Shown: one piece after another, positions 6,825 to 13,801 of the stretch
How the letters are laid out: each line of letters begins with the position of its first letter
Position numbering within the stretch: position 1 is the first letter of the stretch
Assembly: GCA_030671915.1 (NCBI GenBank)
Contig: DAOVHN010000012.1
Location: forward strand, 1-14,565
Source of the DNA: Pseudomonadota bacterium
GTDB taxonomy: Bacteria; Pseudomonadota; Alphaproteobacteria; UBA8366; JADFVY01
DNA: 14,565 nt
Reading direction: 5' to 3'
Notes under the pieces: generated by a model
What the model saw: the letters and a program-made list of their open reading frames with translations, nothing else
Database searches by the model: none
What the model was told of the DNA's origin: nothing
Program-made: the position numbers and the translations under genes

Positions 6825-6907
6825 CTTATGAAATTCCAGCTTGCGCAATCGCATGGGGAAGTCAATTCTTAACAATAACCTCCTATATTGCCGTTGGTGA
6901 GAAGAAA
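6825..6907. promoter_or_regulatory. Divergent promoter region between nuclease-like and M48 genes
   Basis: This 83-base gap separates divergent genes and is AT-rich at its centre. On the plus strand TATATT (6884-6889) is a good -10 box 19 bases before the M48 start, but the hexamer 17 bases upstream (GTCAAT, 6861-6866) is a weak -35. The minus-strand promoter is not obvious. Confidence 0.35.
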
Positions 6908-8356
6908 ATGGCTCTGACGCGACGACATTTTTGCGGTCTTTCCTGTTCGGCCCTGGCCGCCGGCGTGGCGGGGTGTGCCGTCAATCCGGCGACCGGCGGG
7001 CGAAACTTCATGCTGGTTTCCCGCTCGCAGGAAAAAAAGTTGGGCAAGGATGCCCATCCGAAGCTGATCAAGGAATTCGGCGGCGTTTATAACGATCCCC
7101 GTGTTACGGGCTATGTAGAATATCTCGGCCGAAAACTCGCAGCCGTTACCGAAACACCGGGCGAGGAATTCACCTTCACCGTACTGGACAGCCCGATCGT
7201 CAACGCCTTCGCCACGCCGGGCGGTTATGTCTATATCTCGCGCGGGTTGATGGCGCTTGCCGGCAGCGAGGCCGAACTGGCCGGCGTGATGGGGCACGAG
7301 TTGGGCCATGTGGTGGCTCGCCACAGTTCGCAACGGATGAGCAAGGCCACTGTCGCCAGTGTGTTCAGCGGATTGTTGGGGGCAGGCCGCGTCGGCCAGG
7401 CGCTTGGCGGCCTGTACCTGTCCAGCTTCTCGCGCGACCAGGAAATGGAGGCTGACCGGCTGGGTGTGCGTTATATCAGTCGCGCCGGCTATGACCCGGC
7501 CGCGATGACCAGTTTCCTGGCCAAGATGGGTGCCAACAGCCGTCTGCAGGCGCGAATCGCCGGCCGCGCCCCGAACGATGTGGACGAACGCGATATCATG
7601 TCGACCCATCCGCGCACGAAGGAAAGGGTGCGGCAGGCCATCCAACTCGCCGGCGCCCGCGGTGGCCAGGGTCTCATCGAGCGCGACGGATACCTGCAAC
7701 GCATCGACAACATGATCTACGGGGATTCGCCGGATCAGGGCTATATCCGTGACCGCACATTCATCCATCCGGGTATGCGGCTCAGCTTTCGGACGCCGGA
7801 AGGGTTTCGGATGCATAACACGCCCGACGCGGTGGTTGCGATCAACGAAAAGAAAAAGGTCCTGATTAAATTCGACGATGCCGACGAGCCGTTCGATGGC
7901 GAGATGACCAGTTATATCGCCGACGACTGGGCCAAGGATCGCGACATTCAGGACCTGGCGGCAACGCGGCTGGGCGCCCTGCCGGCGGCGACCGCAAAGA
8001 CCTATATAGATACGAGTTCCGAAAGGCTGCTCGTCCGCATCGCGGCAATCCGCTTCGATTCCAAGCGGATTTTCCGATTCACTGCGGTGGCACCGGGCGA
8101 AGGTGTCAGTAATCTTCCCGGCGCCTTCCAGGAAACCGTCTCCAGCTTTCGCAAGCTCAGTACGGCGGAAGCCGCCGCCGTGCGGCCCTGGCGGGTCAGA
8201 ATCGCGGAGGTTCGGCCCGGTGACACCGCATGGAGCCTGGGCCGGCGCATGCCGTTCACCAGTTTCCAGACCGAACATTTCCGGATGCTGAACGGCCTCG
8301 AAGATGGGGACCGCGTGATCGCTGGAACCAGAATAAAACTGGTCGTTGAGGGCTAA
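6908..8356 (+). CDS. M48 family metalloprotease lipoprotein with a twin-arginine signal and C-terminal LysM-like domain
   Basis: A 482-residue zinc protease of the BepA/YfgC and LoiP type, expected in the periplasm anchored by lipid. The N-terminus holds an RR motif (TRRHF, R5-R6) and a lipobox ending VAGC (Cys23), suggesting Tat export followed by lipidation. The catalytic domain (about 35-250) has HELGH (130-134) for zinc and the base, and Glu179 of the E-M-E-A-D box as third ligand. Residues 280-420 form a second domain of unknown role. Residues about 430-482 (VRPGDTAWSLGRRM, FRMLNGLEDGD, AGTRIKLV) resemble a LysM-like fold. ATG 6908 is chosen because it starts the signal peptide; the frame runs open to 6755 without a signal. 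It is followed by a paralogue 5 bases later. Confidence 0.9.
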   Translation: MALTRRHFCGLSCSALAAGVAGCAVNPATGGRNFMLVSRSQEKKLGKDAHPKLIKEFGGVYNDPRVTGYVEYLGRKLAAVTETPGEEFTFTVLDSPIVNAFATPGGYVYISRGLMALAGSEAELAGVMGHELGHVVARHSSQRMSKATVASVFSGLLGAGRVGQALGGLYLSSFSRDQEMEADRLGVRYISRAGYDPAAMTSFLAKMGANSRLQARIAGRAPNDVDERDIMSTHPRTKERVRQAIQLAGARGGQGLIERDGYLQRIDNMIYGDSPDQGYIRDRTFIHPGMRLSFRTPEGFRMHNTPDAVVAINEKKKVLIKFDDADEPFDGEMTSYIADDWAKDRDIQDLAATRLGALPAATAKTYIDTSSERLLVRIAAIRFDSKRIFRFTAVAPGEGVSNLPGAFQETVSSFRKLSTAEAAAVRPWRVRIAEVRPGDTAWSLGRRMPFTSFQTEHFRMLNGLEDGDRVIAGTRIKLVVEG

Positions 8357-8361
8357 TTCAA

Positions 8362-9816
8362 ATGCCGCGTTCCGTCCTTCTGTCTCTGTTGCTGGTGGTG
8401 GTGCTGCTGGGTGGTTGCGAGATCAATCAGGAGACCGGCAGCCTGGACTTCAACACGGTCAGGACGGAAGAGGAAAAGGATATCGGCGCCGAGGCGCACC
8501 GGCAGGTTCTGGCCGAATTCGGCGGTGTCTATTACGACCCCGCCCTGGCGGCTTATGTCGAGCGGGTTGGACAGAAGATGGGCGAACAGAGCAAGACCCG
8601 TTATTTCGACTATCGATTCACCGTTCTGGATAGCCCCAGCATCAACGCCTTCGCGCTGCCCGGGGGCTATATCTATATCACCCGCGGACTGCTGGCGCTG
8701 CTCAGCAGCGAGGCGGAACTGGCCGGCGTGCTGGGACATGAGCTGGCACATGTGACCGCAAGGCACGGTGCGCAGCGGTTGAGCCGCATGAGGGCGGAAG
8801 AACGGTTTTGCGCCGCCTTCATCTGCGACTTCGAGCTTCCCGTACTCAGCGACATGGCGGCCATCGGCATGGATCTGGCCTTCGGCGGCTTTACGCAGGT
8901 TCAGGAACTCGAAGCCGACAAGCTGGGCATACGCTACATGCAGCGCGCCGGTTATGACGTACATTCCATGACCGTGTTCCTGAAGAAACTGAAGGCGCAG
9001 ACCGATCTGGAGGCGGAGATTGCAGGCCTTACCTTGGAGCAACGCAAGGCCCGCGGCTATTCCTCCACCCATCCGCTGACCGAGGACCGAATCGCGCAAT
9101 CGAGCGAGCTGACCGGCAACATGGAAGGCGACCCCGATACCGTGGGCAAGCGCGATTATCTGGTCGCCATCGACGGGCTGTTATATGGCAATCGCCGCGA
9201 ATACGGCTTCGTTACCGGCAAGAGCTATATGCATCCGATCCGCCGGATCGCCTTCGACATACCCGAAGGCTACACGCTCTATACCGATAGCCGGCGCGTG
9301 ACCGCCATCGGCGCCGACGGCGCGATCGTGTTGTTCGAACCGTCGCGGCGGCTGGTTCGCGGCTCCGTGCTGGAGTACCTGGAGACCATATGGGCAGAGG
9401 ACATCAAGCTGCAGGATCCCCGGCGATTGACTATTAATGGCATGGAGGCGGCGACCGGATGGATGCGCCACGATACCAGCCGCGGCCTGGTCGATTTCAG
9501 GCTGGTCGCCATCAGGGTCGAGACCGGCGTGATCTATCGCTTTCTGTTTATTTCGCCATCGGTGATGACGCCACGGCTGAGCGAAGGCATGCGCGGCATA
9601 ACATACAGCTTTCGCATGATCGGCGAGGCCGAAGCAGAGCAACTGCAGCCTTTTCGCATTCGGATCGTCAGTGCGGGCCGCACTGACAGCCTGTTTGGCC
9701 TGGCTGCGCAGAGTGGCTTTACCGACCACGCCGTAAAGCGCTTCGCCGTCATAAACGACCTTGACCCCGGCTCCTCCATCGAACCGGGACGCATCGTAAA
9801 GCTGGTCAAGAAATAG
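8362..9816 (+). CDS. Second M48 family metalloprotease lipoprotein (paralogue of the preceding gene)
   Basis: A 484-residue paralogue of its upstream neighbour with the same architecture. It has a Sec-type lipoprotein signal (MPRSVLLSLLLVVVLLGGC, Cys19), an M48 domain with HELAH (126-130) and E-L-E-A-D (Glu182 as third ligand), a middle domain (about 280-425) and a LysM-like tail (about 431-484). All catalytic residues are intact. Unlike its twin it lacks the RR motif and carries two extra cysteines close together (FCAAFIC, C150 and C155), a possible disulfide. ATG 8362 begins 5 bases after the upstream stop, with GAGGG at 8348-8352 inside the upstream gene, so the two are one operon. The likely role is outer-membrane or periplasmic protein quality control, inferred from BepA-type relatives. 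Confidence 0.9.
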   Translation: MPRSVLLSLLLVVVLLGGCEINQETGSLDFNTVRTEEEKDIGAEAHRQVLAEFGGVYYDPALAAYVERVGQKMGEQSKTRYFDYRFTVLDSPSINAFALPGGYIYITRGLLALLSSEAELAGVLGHELAHVTARHGAQRLSRMRAEERFCAAFICDFELPVLSDMAAIGMDLAFGGFTQVQELEADKLGIRYMQRAGYDVHSMTVFLKKLKAQTDLEAEIAGLTLEQRKARGYSSTHPLTEDRIAQSSELTGNMEGDPDTVGKRDYLVAIDGLLYGNRREYGFVTGKSYMHPIRRIAFDIPEGYTLYTDSRRVTAIGADGAIVLFEPSRRLVRGSVLEYLETIWAEDIKLQDPRRLTINGMEAATGWMRHDTSRGLVDFRLVAIRVETGVIYRFLFISPSVMTPRLSEGMRGITYSFRMIGEAEAEQLQPFRIRIVSAGRTDSLFGLAAQSGFTDHAVKRFAVINDLDPGSSIEPGRIVKLVKK

Positions 9817-9826
9817 CTCGGGGATA

Positions 9827-9877
9827 GCAGGCCGGTTTACGGCCGATACCAATGTCCGCTGATTTCAGCGGGCCTGC
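9827..9877. terminator. Branched inverted repeat between convergent genes, probable bidirectional terminator
   Basis: The outer arms GCAGGCC (9827-9833) and GGCCTGC (9871-9877) are perfect complements. Inside are two hairpins: GGCCG/CGGCC around GTTTA (9830-9844) and CCGCTG/CAGCGG around ATTT (9857-9870 region). It lies between the convergent M48 and rpoH genes, the expected place for a shared terminator. No U-tract follows on either strand, which lowers confidence in intrinsic termination. Confidence 0.5.
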
Positions 9878-9888
9878 GCTACAAAACC

Positions 9889-10773
9889 TCAGTTCTCCAA
9901 CAACAGGTCGCGCGGGCTTTCGACATGACGGCTGATGGAATCGCGCAATTTGTTGAGTGCGCGGCTTTCCAGCTGGCGCACCCGTTCCTTGCTGACGCCA
10001 AGCTTGCGGCCGAGCTGTTCGAGAGTCGCGCCCTCATCGGTCAGGCGGCGTTGCCTTATGATGGTCTGTTCGCGCGGGCTCAACTCTCCCAGCGCCTCGG
10101 CCAGCCAGCGCGAACGCGTCTCGCCGTCGCGCATGCCGATGGCGACGACTTCTGGATTCGGCCTCTGATCGGGCAGGAAATCCTGCCAGTCGTCCTCGGA
10201 TGTTTCGGTCAGGGGAGCGTTGAGCGACTGGTCATGTGCGCCCAGGCGAGTCTCCATCGCTTCCACCTCGGCGATATTGACCTTCAACTGCGAGGCGATG
10301 GTCTCGCGGCCCTCGTCGCCAAGCCTGGAACCGGTGGCGTCCTCAATGCGCGCGCGCAGGCGGCGAAAATTGAAGAACAGCGACTTCTGTGCCGCCGTGG
10401 TGCCGGTGCGAACGATCGACCAGTTGCGCAATACGTAATCCTGCATGGCCGAACGGATCCACCAGGTGGCGTAGGTCGAGAAACGGACCTCTCGCGCCGG
10501 CTCGAACCGTGCCGCCGCTTGCATCAGCCCGACATTGCCCTCCTGAACGAGGTCACCCATCGGCAGGCCGTAATTTCGAAACCGGCCGGCCGTGCTGACC
10601 ACCAGCCGCATATAGCTGCGGACCAGCTTGTGCAGTGCGACCTCGTCGTCCCCCTCGCGCCACAGGCGCGCCAGCTCGAACTCGTATTCGCGTTCGAGCA
10701 ACGGTTCCTTCATGGATGCCTTGATGTAATCCAGATTGGCGCGCTGGGTCTTAGGATCGTCGATATGGGCCAT
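9889..10773 (-). CDS. rpoH: RNA polymerase heat-shock sigma factor (sigma-32)
   Basis: A 294-residue sigma-70 family factor. Region 2 is clear: LVRSYMRLVVSTAGRFRNYG, DLVQEGNVGLMQAAARFEP (74-92) and FSTYATWWIRSAMQDYVLRN (98-117). The RpoH box QKSLFFNFR (129-137), which binds core polymerase and distinguishes this group, follows. Region 4 is at about 225-280, with the helix-turn-helix TLEQLGRKLGVSKERVRQLE. RpoH directs polymerase to chaperone and protease promoters under heat or other stress. Alphaproteobacteria often have two paralogues; which one this is cannot be told here. It begins at ATG 10773 with only a weak GGA upstream. A candidate promoter lies at 10844-10873. It converges on the M48 pair. 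Confidence 0.95.
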   Translation of the reverse strand: MAHIDDPKTQRANLDYIKASMKEPLLEREYEFELARLWREGDDEVALHKLVRSYMRLVVSTAGRFRNYGLPMGDLVQEGNVGLMQAAARFEPAREVRFSTYATWWIRSAMQDYVLRNWSIVRTGTTAAQKSLFFNFRRLRARIEDATGSRLGDEGRETIASQLKVNIAEVEAMETRLGAHDQSLNAPLTETSEDDWQDFLPDQRPNPEVVAIGMRDGETRSRWLAEALGELSPREQTIIRQRRLTDEGATLEQLGRKLGVSKERVRQLESRALNKLRDSISRHVESPRDLLLEN

Positions 10774-10843
10774 TTTTAATCCAAGCCAGACCGTTCTTCC
10801 GGCTTTCCGCGCTGTGAATCCTGCCTTAACGGTAACATGGGTA

Positions 10844-10873
10844 ATATAGCAAAAGACATAGCGTGCGAGTCAA
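10844..10873 (-). promoter_or_regulatory. rpoH: Candidate rpoH promoter
   Basis: On the minus strand TTGACT (complement of 10868-10873) and CTATAT (complement of 10844-10849) match alphaproteobacterial housekeeping boxes, with an 18-base gap between them. The -10 context GCTATATT fits the class. A transcript would have a leader of roughly 60-65 bases before the rpoH ATG. Confidence 0.5.
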
Positions 10874-10914
10874 CTTTTTTTGACCGCCTGTGACCGGCTG
10901 CATCCTCGCGAGAA

Positions 10915-10928
10915 AATGCCATGGCATT
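10915..10928. repeat. Perfect 14-bp palindrome upstream of rpoH
   Basis: AATGCCATGGCATT is fully self-complementary. It lies about 40 bases upstream of the candidate rpoH -35 box, a plausible activator or repressor position. No regulator is identifiable. Confidence 0.4.
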
Positions 10929-10977
10929 CAATGCGTTATGCCAAAAACAGGAAAAATACTTACAGCGGACGAGTACC

Positions 10978-11019
10978 AAAAAAAGGCGGATCGCGCGATT
11001 GTCAGGGGGTTTTACCGCC
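10978..11019 (-). terminator. Possible terminator downstream of the phosphatase-like gene
   Basis: On the minus strand GGCGG (complement of 11015-11019) can pair with CCGCC (complement of 10985-10989) across a 25-base loop that contains the palindrome TCGCGCGA. A T7 run follows at once (complement of 10978-10984). The stem is only 5 bp. A second strong hairpin lies nearer the gene at about 11030-11055 without a T-run. The 290-base gap between this gene and rpoH holds no convincing gene. Confidence 0.4.
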
Positions 11020-11063
11020 GCCCCCGCGGTTGCAAGCGCCGATCGGCGTCTTGCTCGGCGGGC

Positions 11064-11867
11064 TCAACACTCGAAACTGTCCAGGATCGATCCGTCGGGG
11101 GCGAAACAGGCAGCGGTCAGCTTGCCGCCGAAACCGCAGCCGCCGTCCAGCGTCACGGTGAATTCGGTCTCGGCGAAGCCGCCATGTTCGGGGTCGTAGC
11201 CGCGGATGACGCGGGCGAATCCCTCATAGGCACCCGCTATGCTGTCGAAACTTCGCGCCGCCCACCAGAAGGCGTCGCTCTGGGCGGCCAGCGGGCGTTG
11301 CGGATCGATGCCGCAATTGACGAACAGAAGGCTTCCGTCCTCGCAGGCCGCCGCGCGCTTCAAATGCGCCATCAGCGTGTCGTGGCCCGGATGGGCGCGC
11401 TGCGCGTCGCGCAGGGACCGCGTCCAGATGTTAAGCTGCATGGTCCCGCCGGTCGCCGCGTAATTGCCCTCGTCGGCGCTACCGCCATAGGCCTTCAGCG
11501 TGGCGTCCACGCCGCGCGATATCACCCAGTTCAGGATCGACACGGGATCGCTGGCGAACTGCAACTGCAGCAGCTTCTGCCACATCTCTTCCTGGTTGCC
11601 GCGCAGATAGATGATTTCGTCGGTAAAACGAAGCGGCGGATGCGCCAGCATCCGCCGCCTGAAATCGAGCAATTCATCGACCGTCGCGACAATCCCCTCA
11701 CCGTGGCCGAGATAGTTCCCCAGGTAGACCAGCACGTCGCCCTGCTGCAGCCGGTTCTCCAACTCGCCGTGGATTGCGCCCAGGCGGGCCGTGTCGCCAT
11801 GCACCGCGCCAATCGCCCAGATTCGCGAGGTTCCGCGAATGTTGGCAATGGTATTGGTTTCGCGCAT
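11064..11867 (-). CDS. Metallophosphatase-fold protein, probably inactive (pseudo-phosphatase)
   Basis: A 267-residue protein aligned with the PPP/calcineurin-like phosphoesterases, but with the metal ligands replaced. The GDxHG box is GAVHG (residues 20-24, Asp to Ala), GDxVDRG is GNYLGHG (50-56, Asp to Asn), and GNHE is GNQE (90-93, His to Gln). The later His in a VHAG-like motif is FVNCG (Asn184), and the GHTP box is RGYDP (His to Tyr224). The first His (H23) and the Asn91 remain. A two-metal catalytic centre is therefore unlikely, and a binding or scaffold role is more plausible. The C-terminus (LDGGCGFGGKLTAACF) matches the family's conserved LDTGAGxGGxL stretch, so the fold is intact. 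The start is ATG 11867; no strong ribosome site is seen. It lies downstream of carD with an 84-base gap. Confidence 0.8.
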   Translation of the reverse strand: MRETNTIANIRGTSRIWAIGAVHGDTARLGAIHGELENRLQQGDVLVYLGNYLGHGEGIVATVDELLDFRRRMLAHPPLRFTDEIIYLRGNQEEMWQKLLQLQFASDPVSILNWVISRGVDATLKAYGGSADEGNYAATGGTMQLNIWTRSLRDAQRAHPGHDTLMAHLKRAAACEDGSLLFVNCGIDPQRPLAAQSDAFWWAARSFDSIAGAYEGFARVIRGYDPEHGGFAETEFTVTLDGGCGFGGKLTAACFAPDGSILDSFEC

Positions 11868-11886
11868 GGGCTTTGACCGGGTGTGG

Positions 11887-11902
11887 AAGCGCCGGCGCGC
11901 TT
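11887..11902. repeat. Short hairpin between carD and the phosphatase-like gene
   Basis: AAGCGC (11887-11892) and GCGCTT (11897-11902) pair around CGGC. An adjacent C-run/G-run pair (about 11905-11920) can form a second hairpin. There is no T-run, so it is more likely a processing or attenuating structure than a terminator. Confidence 0.35.
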
Positions 11903-11951
11903 GGCCCCCCGAGAGGGGCGGCGGCCGGCGACTGTTTCGTAGGGGCCGCCC

Positions 11952-12458
11952 TCAGGCAGCCTGCAGCATGGCTTCCAGTTTCTCGGTTGCGGTGTTTTCG
12001 TCGAGTTCCTCGACGGCCGCGAACTCGCGCACCAGACGGTCGAGCGCCGCCTGGTAGATCTGCCGCTCGCTGTAGGACTGGTCGGGCTGGTCCGCGTTGC
12101 GATGCAGGTCGCGCACTACTTCGGCGATCGACACCGGGTCGCCGGAGTTGATCTTGGCCTCGTATTCCTGCGCGCGGCGGCTCCACATGGTGCGCTTGAC
12201 GCGGCTGCGCCCCCTCAGCGTCTTCAGCGCGCTCTTCATCTGGTCGCGCGAGGACAGCGGCCGCAGGCCTGAATTCTGGGCTTTGGCGACCGGAATGCGC
12301 AGCGTCATGCGGTCGGCCTCGAAATGGATGACGATCAGTTCCAGGTGACAACCGGCGATCTCGGCTTCCTCGATACCGTGAACCTTGCCGACGCCATGGG
12401 TCGGATAGACAACCCACTCACCGCCCTGGATCTTCATACCTTCAATCGTAGCACTCAT
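11952..12458 (-). CDS. carD: CarD family transcription regulator
   Basis: A 168-residue protein that binds RNA polymerase beta and promoter DNA and stabilises open complexes, especially at rRNA and housekeeping promoters. The N-terminal RNA-polymerase-interacting domain is obvious (WVVYPTHGVGKVHGIEEAEI at 15-34, then LIVIHFEADRMTLRIPV, 41-57). The C-terminal helical DNA-binding domain follows (WSRRAQEYEAKINSGDPVSIAEVVRDL, about 92-118; SYSERQIYQAALDRLVREFA, 128-147). The start is taken at ATG 12458, matching the usual short N-terminus. The frame extends 16 codons further to 12506, but that segment looks non-homologous. AAGGGG lies 12 bases upstream, a wide spacing. A leader of up to about 290 bases may precede it. 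Confidence 0.93.
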   Translation of the reverse strand: MSATIEGMKIQGGEWVVYPTHGVGKVHGIEEAEIAGCHLELIVIHFEADRMTLRIPVAKAQNSGLRPLSSRDQMKSALKTLRGRSRVKRTMWSRRAQEYEAKINSGDPVSIAEVVRDLHRNADQPDQSYSERQIYQAALDRLVREFAAVEELDENTATEKLEAMLQAA

Positions 12459-12905
12459 GATTTCATTCAGCCCCTTGTATTTGTACACTTCGTCCTGCGA
12501 CCGCATTTACGGCTCGGCGGCGATACCGTAAGCCTGCCTGTCCCATTTTTTCGGGAGACTTCGCATTGGCTCCGGCCGCAATGAACCAACCACCGCCACA
12601 AGTACTCTCTCTCGTCTCCGCGCTTTCACACCGAGCGCCGTCGAGGTCTGTGGGTGGCCAGATCCTGTTATGTGTATTGGGGACAAGCCCGCCCGCCTAC
12701 CGCAATGCGGAGAAGGCGTAACCCGTCCTCAACTCGCTACCGGGAAATAATATAACACATTTTTAAGCCAACTTACAGAGGCTTGATGTCAAAGGCTTCC
12801 GACAGCGGAATGGCAGCGCCGCTTACCTTTTATTGCGCTGCGGCAAAATGTCGCGCCAACAGGATGAAGCCGCTTCGGCGTTAACCGGAAAACGCTTAAA
12901 ATGCG
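12459..12905 (-). other. 447-base gap between fdxA and carD; possible carD promoter and long leader
   Basis: No convincing gene is present on either strand. On the minus strand TTGACA (complement of 12787-12792) is a perfect -35 hexamer, followed by AT-rich DNA including TATATT (complement of 12749-12754). The two are 32 bases apart, so they do not form one promoter; a -10 such as GCTTAA after TTGACA is weaker. Near fdxA, AACGC/GCGTT (12891-12907) forms a short hairpin overlapping its stop codon with only a T4 run, a weak terminator at best. If transcription starts near 12745, carD has a leader of about 285 bases. Confidence 0.4.
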
Positions 12906-13238
12906 TTATTTCGCAGGCTCGGCGCTGAATTCGCTCTCGAATTTGCCGGGCTTGTCCTTCCACTCGTCGGCATCGGGCAACGCGTCCTTCTTGCGGGTGA
13001 TGTTCGGCCATTTCTCCGCATATTCGCGGTTCATCTCGACCCATTTCTCGCCTTCGCTGTCGGTATCGGGCTGAATCGCCTCGATCGGGCATTCCGGCTC
13101 GCAGACGCCGCAGTCGATGCATTCGTCGGGGTGGATCACCAGCATGTTCTCGCCCTCATAGAAGCAGTCCACGGGGCAGACTTCGACGCAGTCCGTATAT
13201 TTGCAGCGGATGCAGTTGTCGTTGACAATATAGGTCAT
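12906..13238 (-). CDS. fdxA: 7Fe ferredoxin (3Fe-4S plus 4Fe-4S)
   Basis: A 110-residue cytosolic electron carrier matching the Azotobacter ferredoxin I class. Cysteines 9, 17 and 50 are placed to bind the 3Fe-4S cluster, and 21, 40, 43 and 46 the 4Fe-4S cluster. Cys12 and Cys25 correspond to the non-ligand cysteines of that family. The motifs are [18 protein letters not shown] and [12 protein letters not shown]. The C-terminal half ([21 protein letters not shown]) is the family's typical extension. The start at ATG 13238 is decided by AGGAGAT (complement of 13246-13252) with a 7-base spacer; the frame's earlier starts add a non-conserved tail. The gene begins 19 bases after the TerB-like gene ends, so it is probably in the same transcript. 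Confidence 0.96.
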   Translation of the reverse strand: MTYIVNDNCIRCKYTDCVEVCPVDCFYEGENMLVIHPDECIDCGVCEPECPIEAIQPDTDSEGEKWVEMNREYAEKWPNITRKKDALPDADEWKDKPGKFESEFSAEPAK

Positions 13239-13257
13239 GCCGGCAATCTCCTGATAA

Positions 13258-13749
13258 TCAGCCTTCAATATCGCCGGCGCCGCCGGCCTCACCGGAAAGG
13301 CGGTCCAGCACTCTTTTGCGCGCCTCGCCACTTTCGCGGTCCGTCACATACAAAAGTCCGGCCACCCTGCGCAACATATTTGATTCGAAATCATGCAGCG
13401 ACCCGTCCGCATACGCGACTTCCCACAGCATTTCAATCATGGAAACGCGCTCTTCATTGTCGAAATTGACGCGGACCTCCTTGGTGAAACCGTAGAGCCC
13501 GCCGGCCAGTTCCGTCTCCTCGTCCGCCGCCTCGATCAGTTCGGCCACGTCCGCGCCGTCCATGCCGAAGCGGTCCTTCAGCAGCGCGGCGATGCGCACC
13601 CGCTCCATGCCGTCGAAGGCGCCATCCAGCTTCGCCGCCTCGACCAGCAAGGCCGCCGCCGCCAAGCGCAATTCGGCCTGTTCATGAGGCTTGCCCTCGG
13701 GCGCCTTGCCCTTGCGCCGAAACAGAAAATCGCGAATGAAATCCACCAT
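13258..13749 (-). CDS. TerB-like family protein
   Basis: A 163-residue helical protein of the tellurite-resistance TerB-like family, recognised from the repeated acidic pattern [24 protein letters not shown] (about residues 34-57) and [27 protein letters not shown] (about 107-133). These AKLDG and AYADG segments are the family's paired metal- or calcium-binding-like loops. The N-terminus ([15 protein letters not shown]) is an amphipathic basic helix that may touch the membrane. The start ATG 13749 is chosen because homology begins there; the frame extends to 13857 through low-complexity DNA. It lies 19 bases before fdxA and 52 bases after the S4 gene. The family name does not show that this copy confers tellurite resistance. 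Confidence 0.8.
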   Translation of the reverse strand: MVDFIRDFLFRRKGKAPEGKPHEQAELRLAAAALLVEAAKLDGAFDGMERVRIAALLKDRFGMDGADVAELIEAADEETELAGGLYGFTKEVRVNFDNEERVSMIEMLWEVAYADGSLHDFESNMLRRVAGLLYVTDRESGEARKRVLDRLSGEAGGAGDIEG

Positions 13750-13801
13750 GGAGCGTGCGTAGCACGCGGTGGGCGCGGCTTCAACCCGATGGGATATGGC
13801 G

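Noticed and set aside
6869..8278. Long open frame (469 codons) on the minus strand opposite the first M48 gene
   Set aside because: It is fully antisense to a clear protease gene; its translation is low-complexity, rich in His/Arg/Gly, with no family signal. High GC creates such open frames.
9925..10779. 284-codon plus-strand open frame opposite rpoH
   Set aside because: Mirror of the rpoH coding strand; no recognisable domain, and rpoH is unambiguous.
10828..10842. CCCATGT on the minus strand as a heat-shock (sigma-32) -10 box for rpoH
   Set aside because: No CTTGAA-like -35 sits at a suitable distance upstream; the housekeeping-type boxes fit better.
10890..11876. 328-codon plus-strand open frame over the rpoH upstream gap and the phosphatase-like gene
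   Set aside because: Mostly antisense to a gene with clear family motifs; its first part crosses terminator and palindrome sequence and it has no convincing ribosome site.
12541..12562. Hairpin with T6 (CCCATTTTTTCGGG) as a terminator
   Set aside because: The stem is only 3-4 bp and the T-run is in the loop, not after the stem.
13258..13749. Tellurite resistance determinant
   Set aside because: Only the TerB-like domain is present; there is no terZ, terA, terC, terD or terE neighbour, so a resistance claim is not supported.
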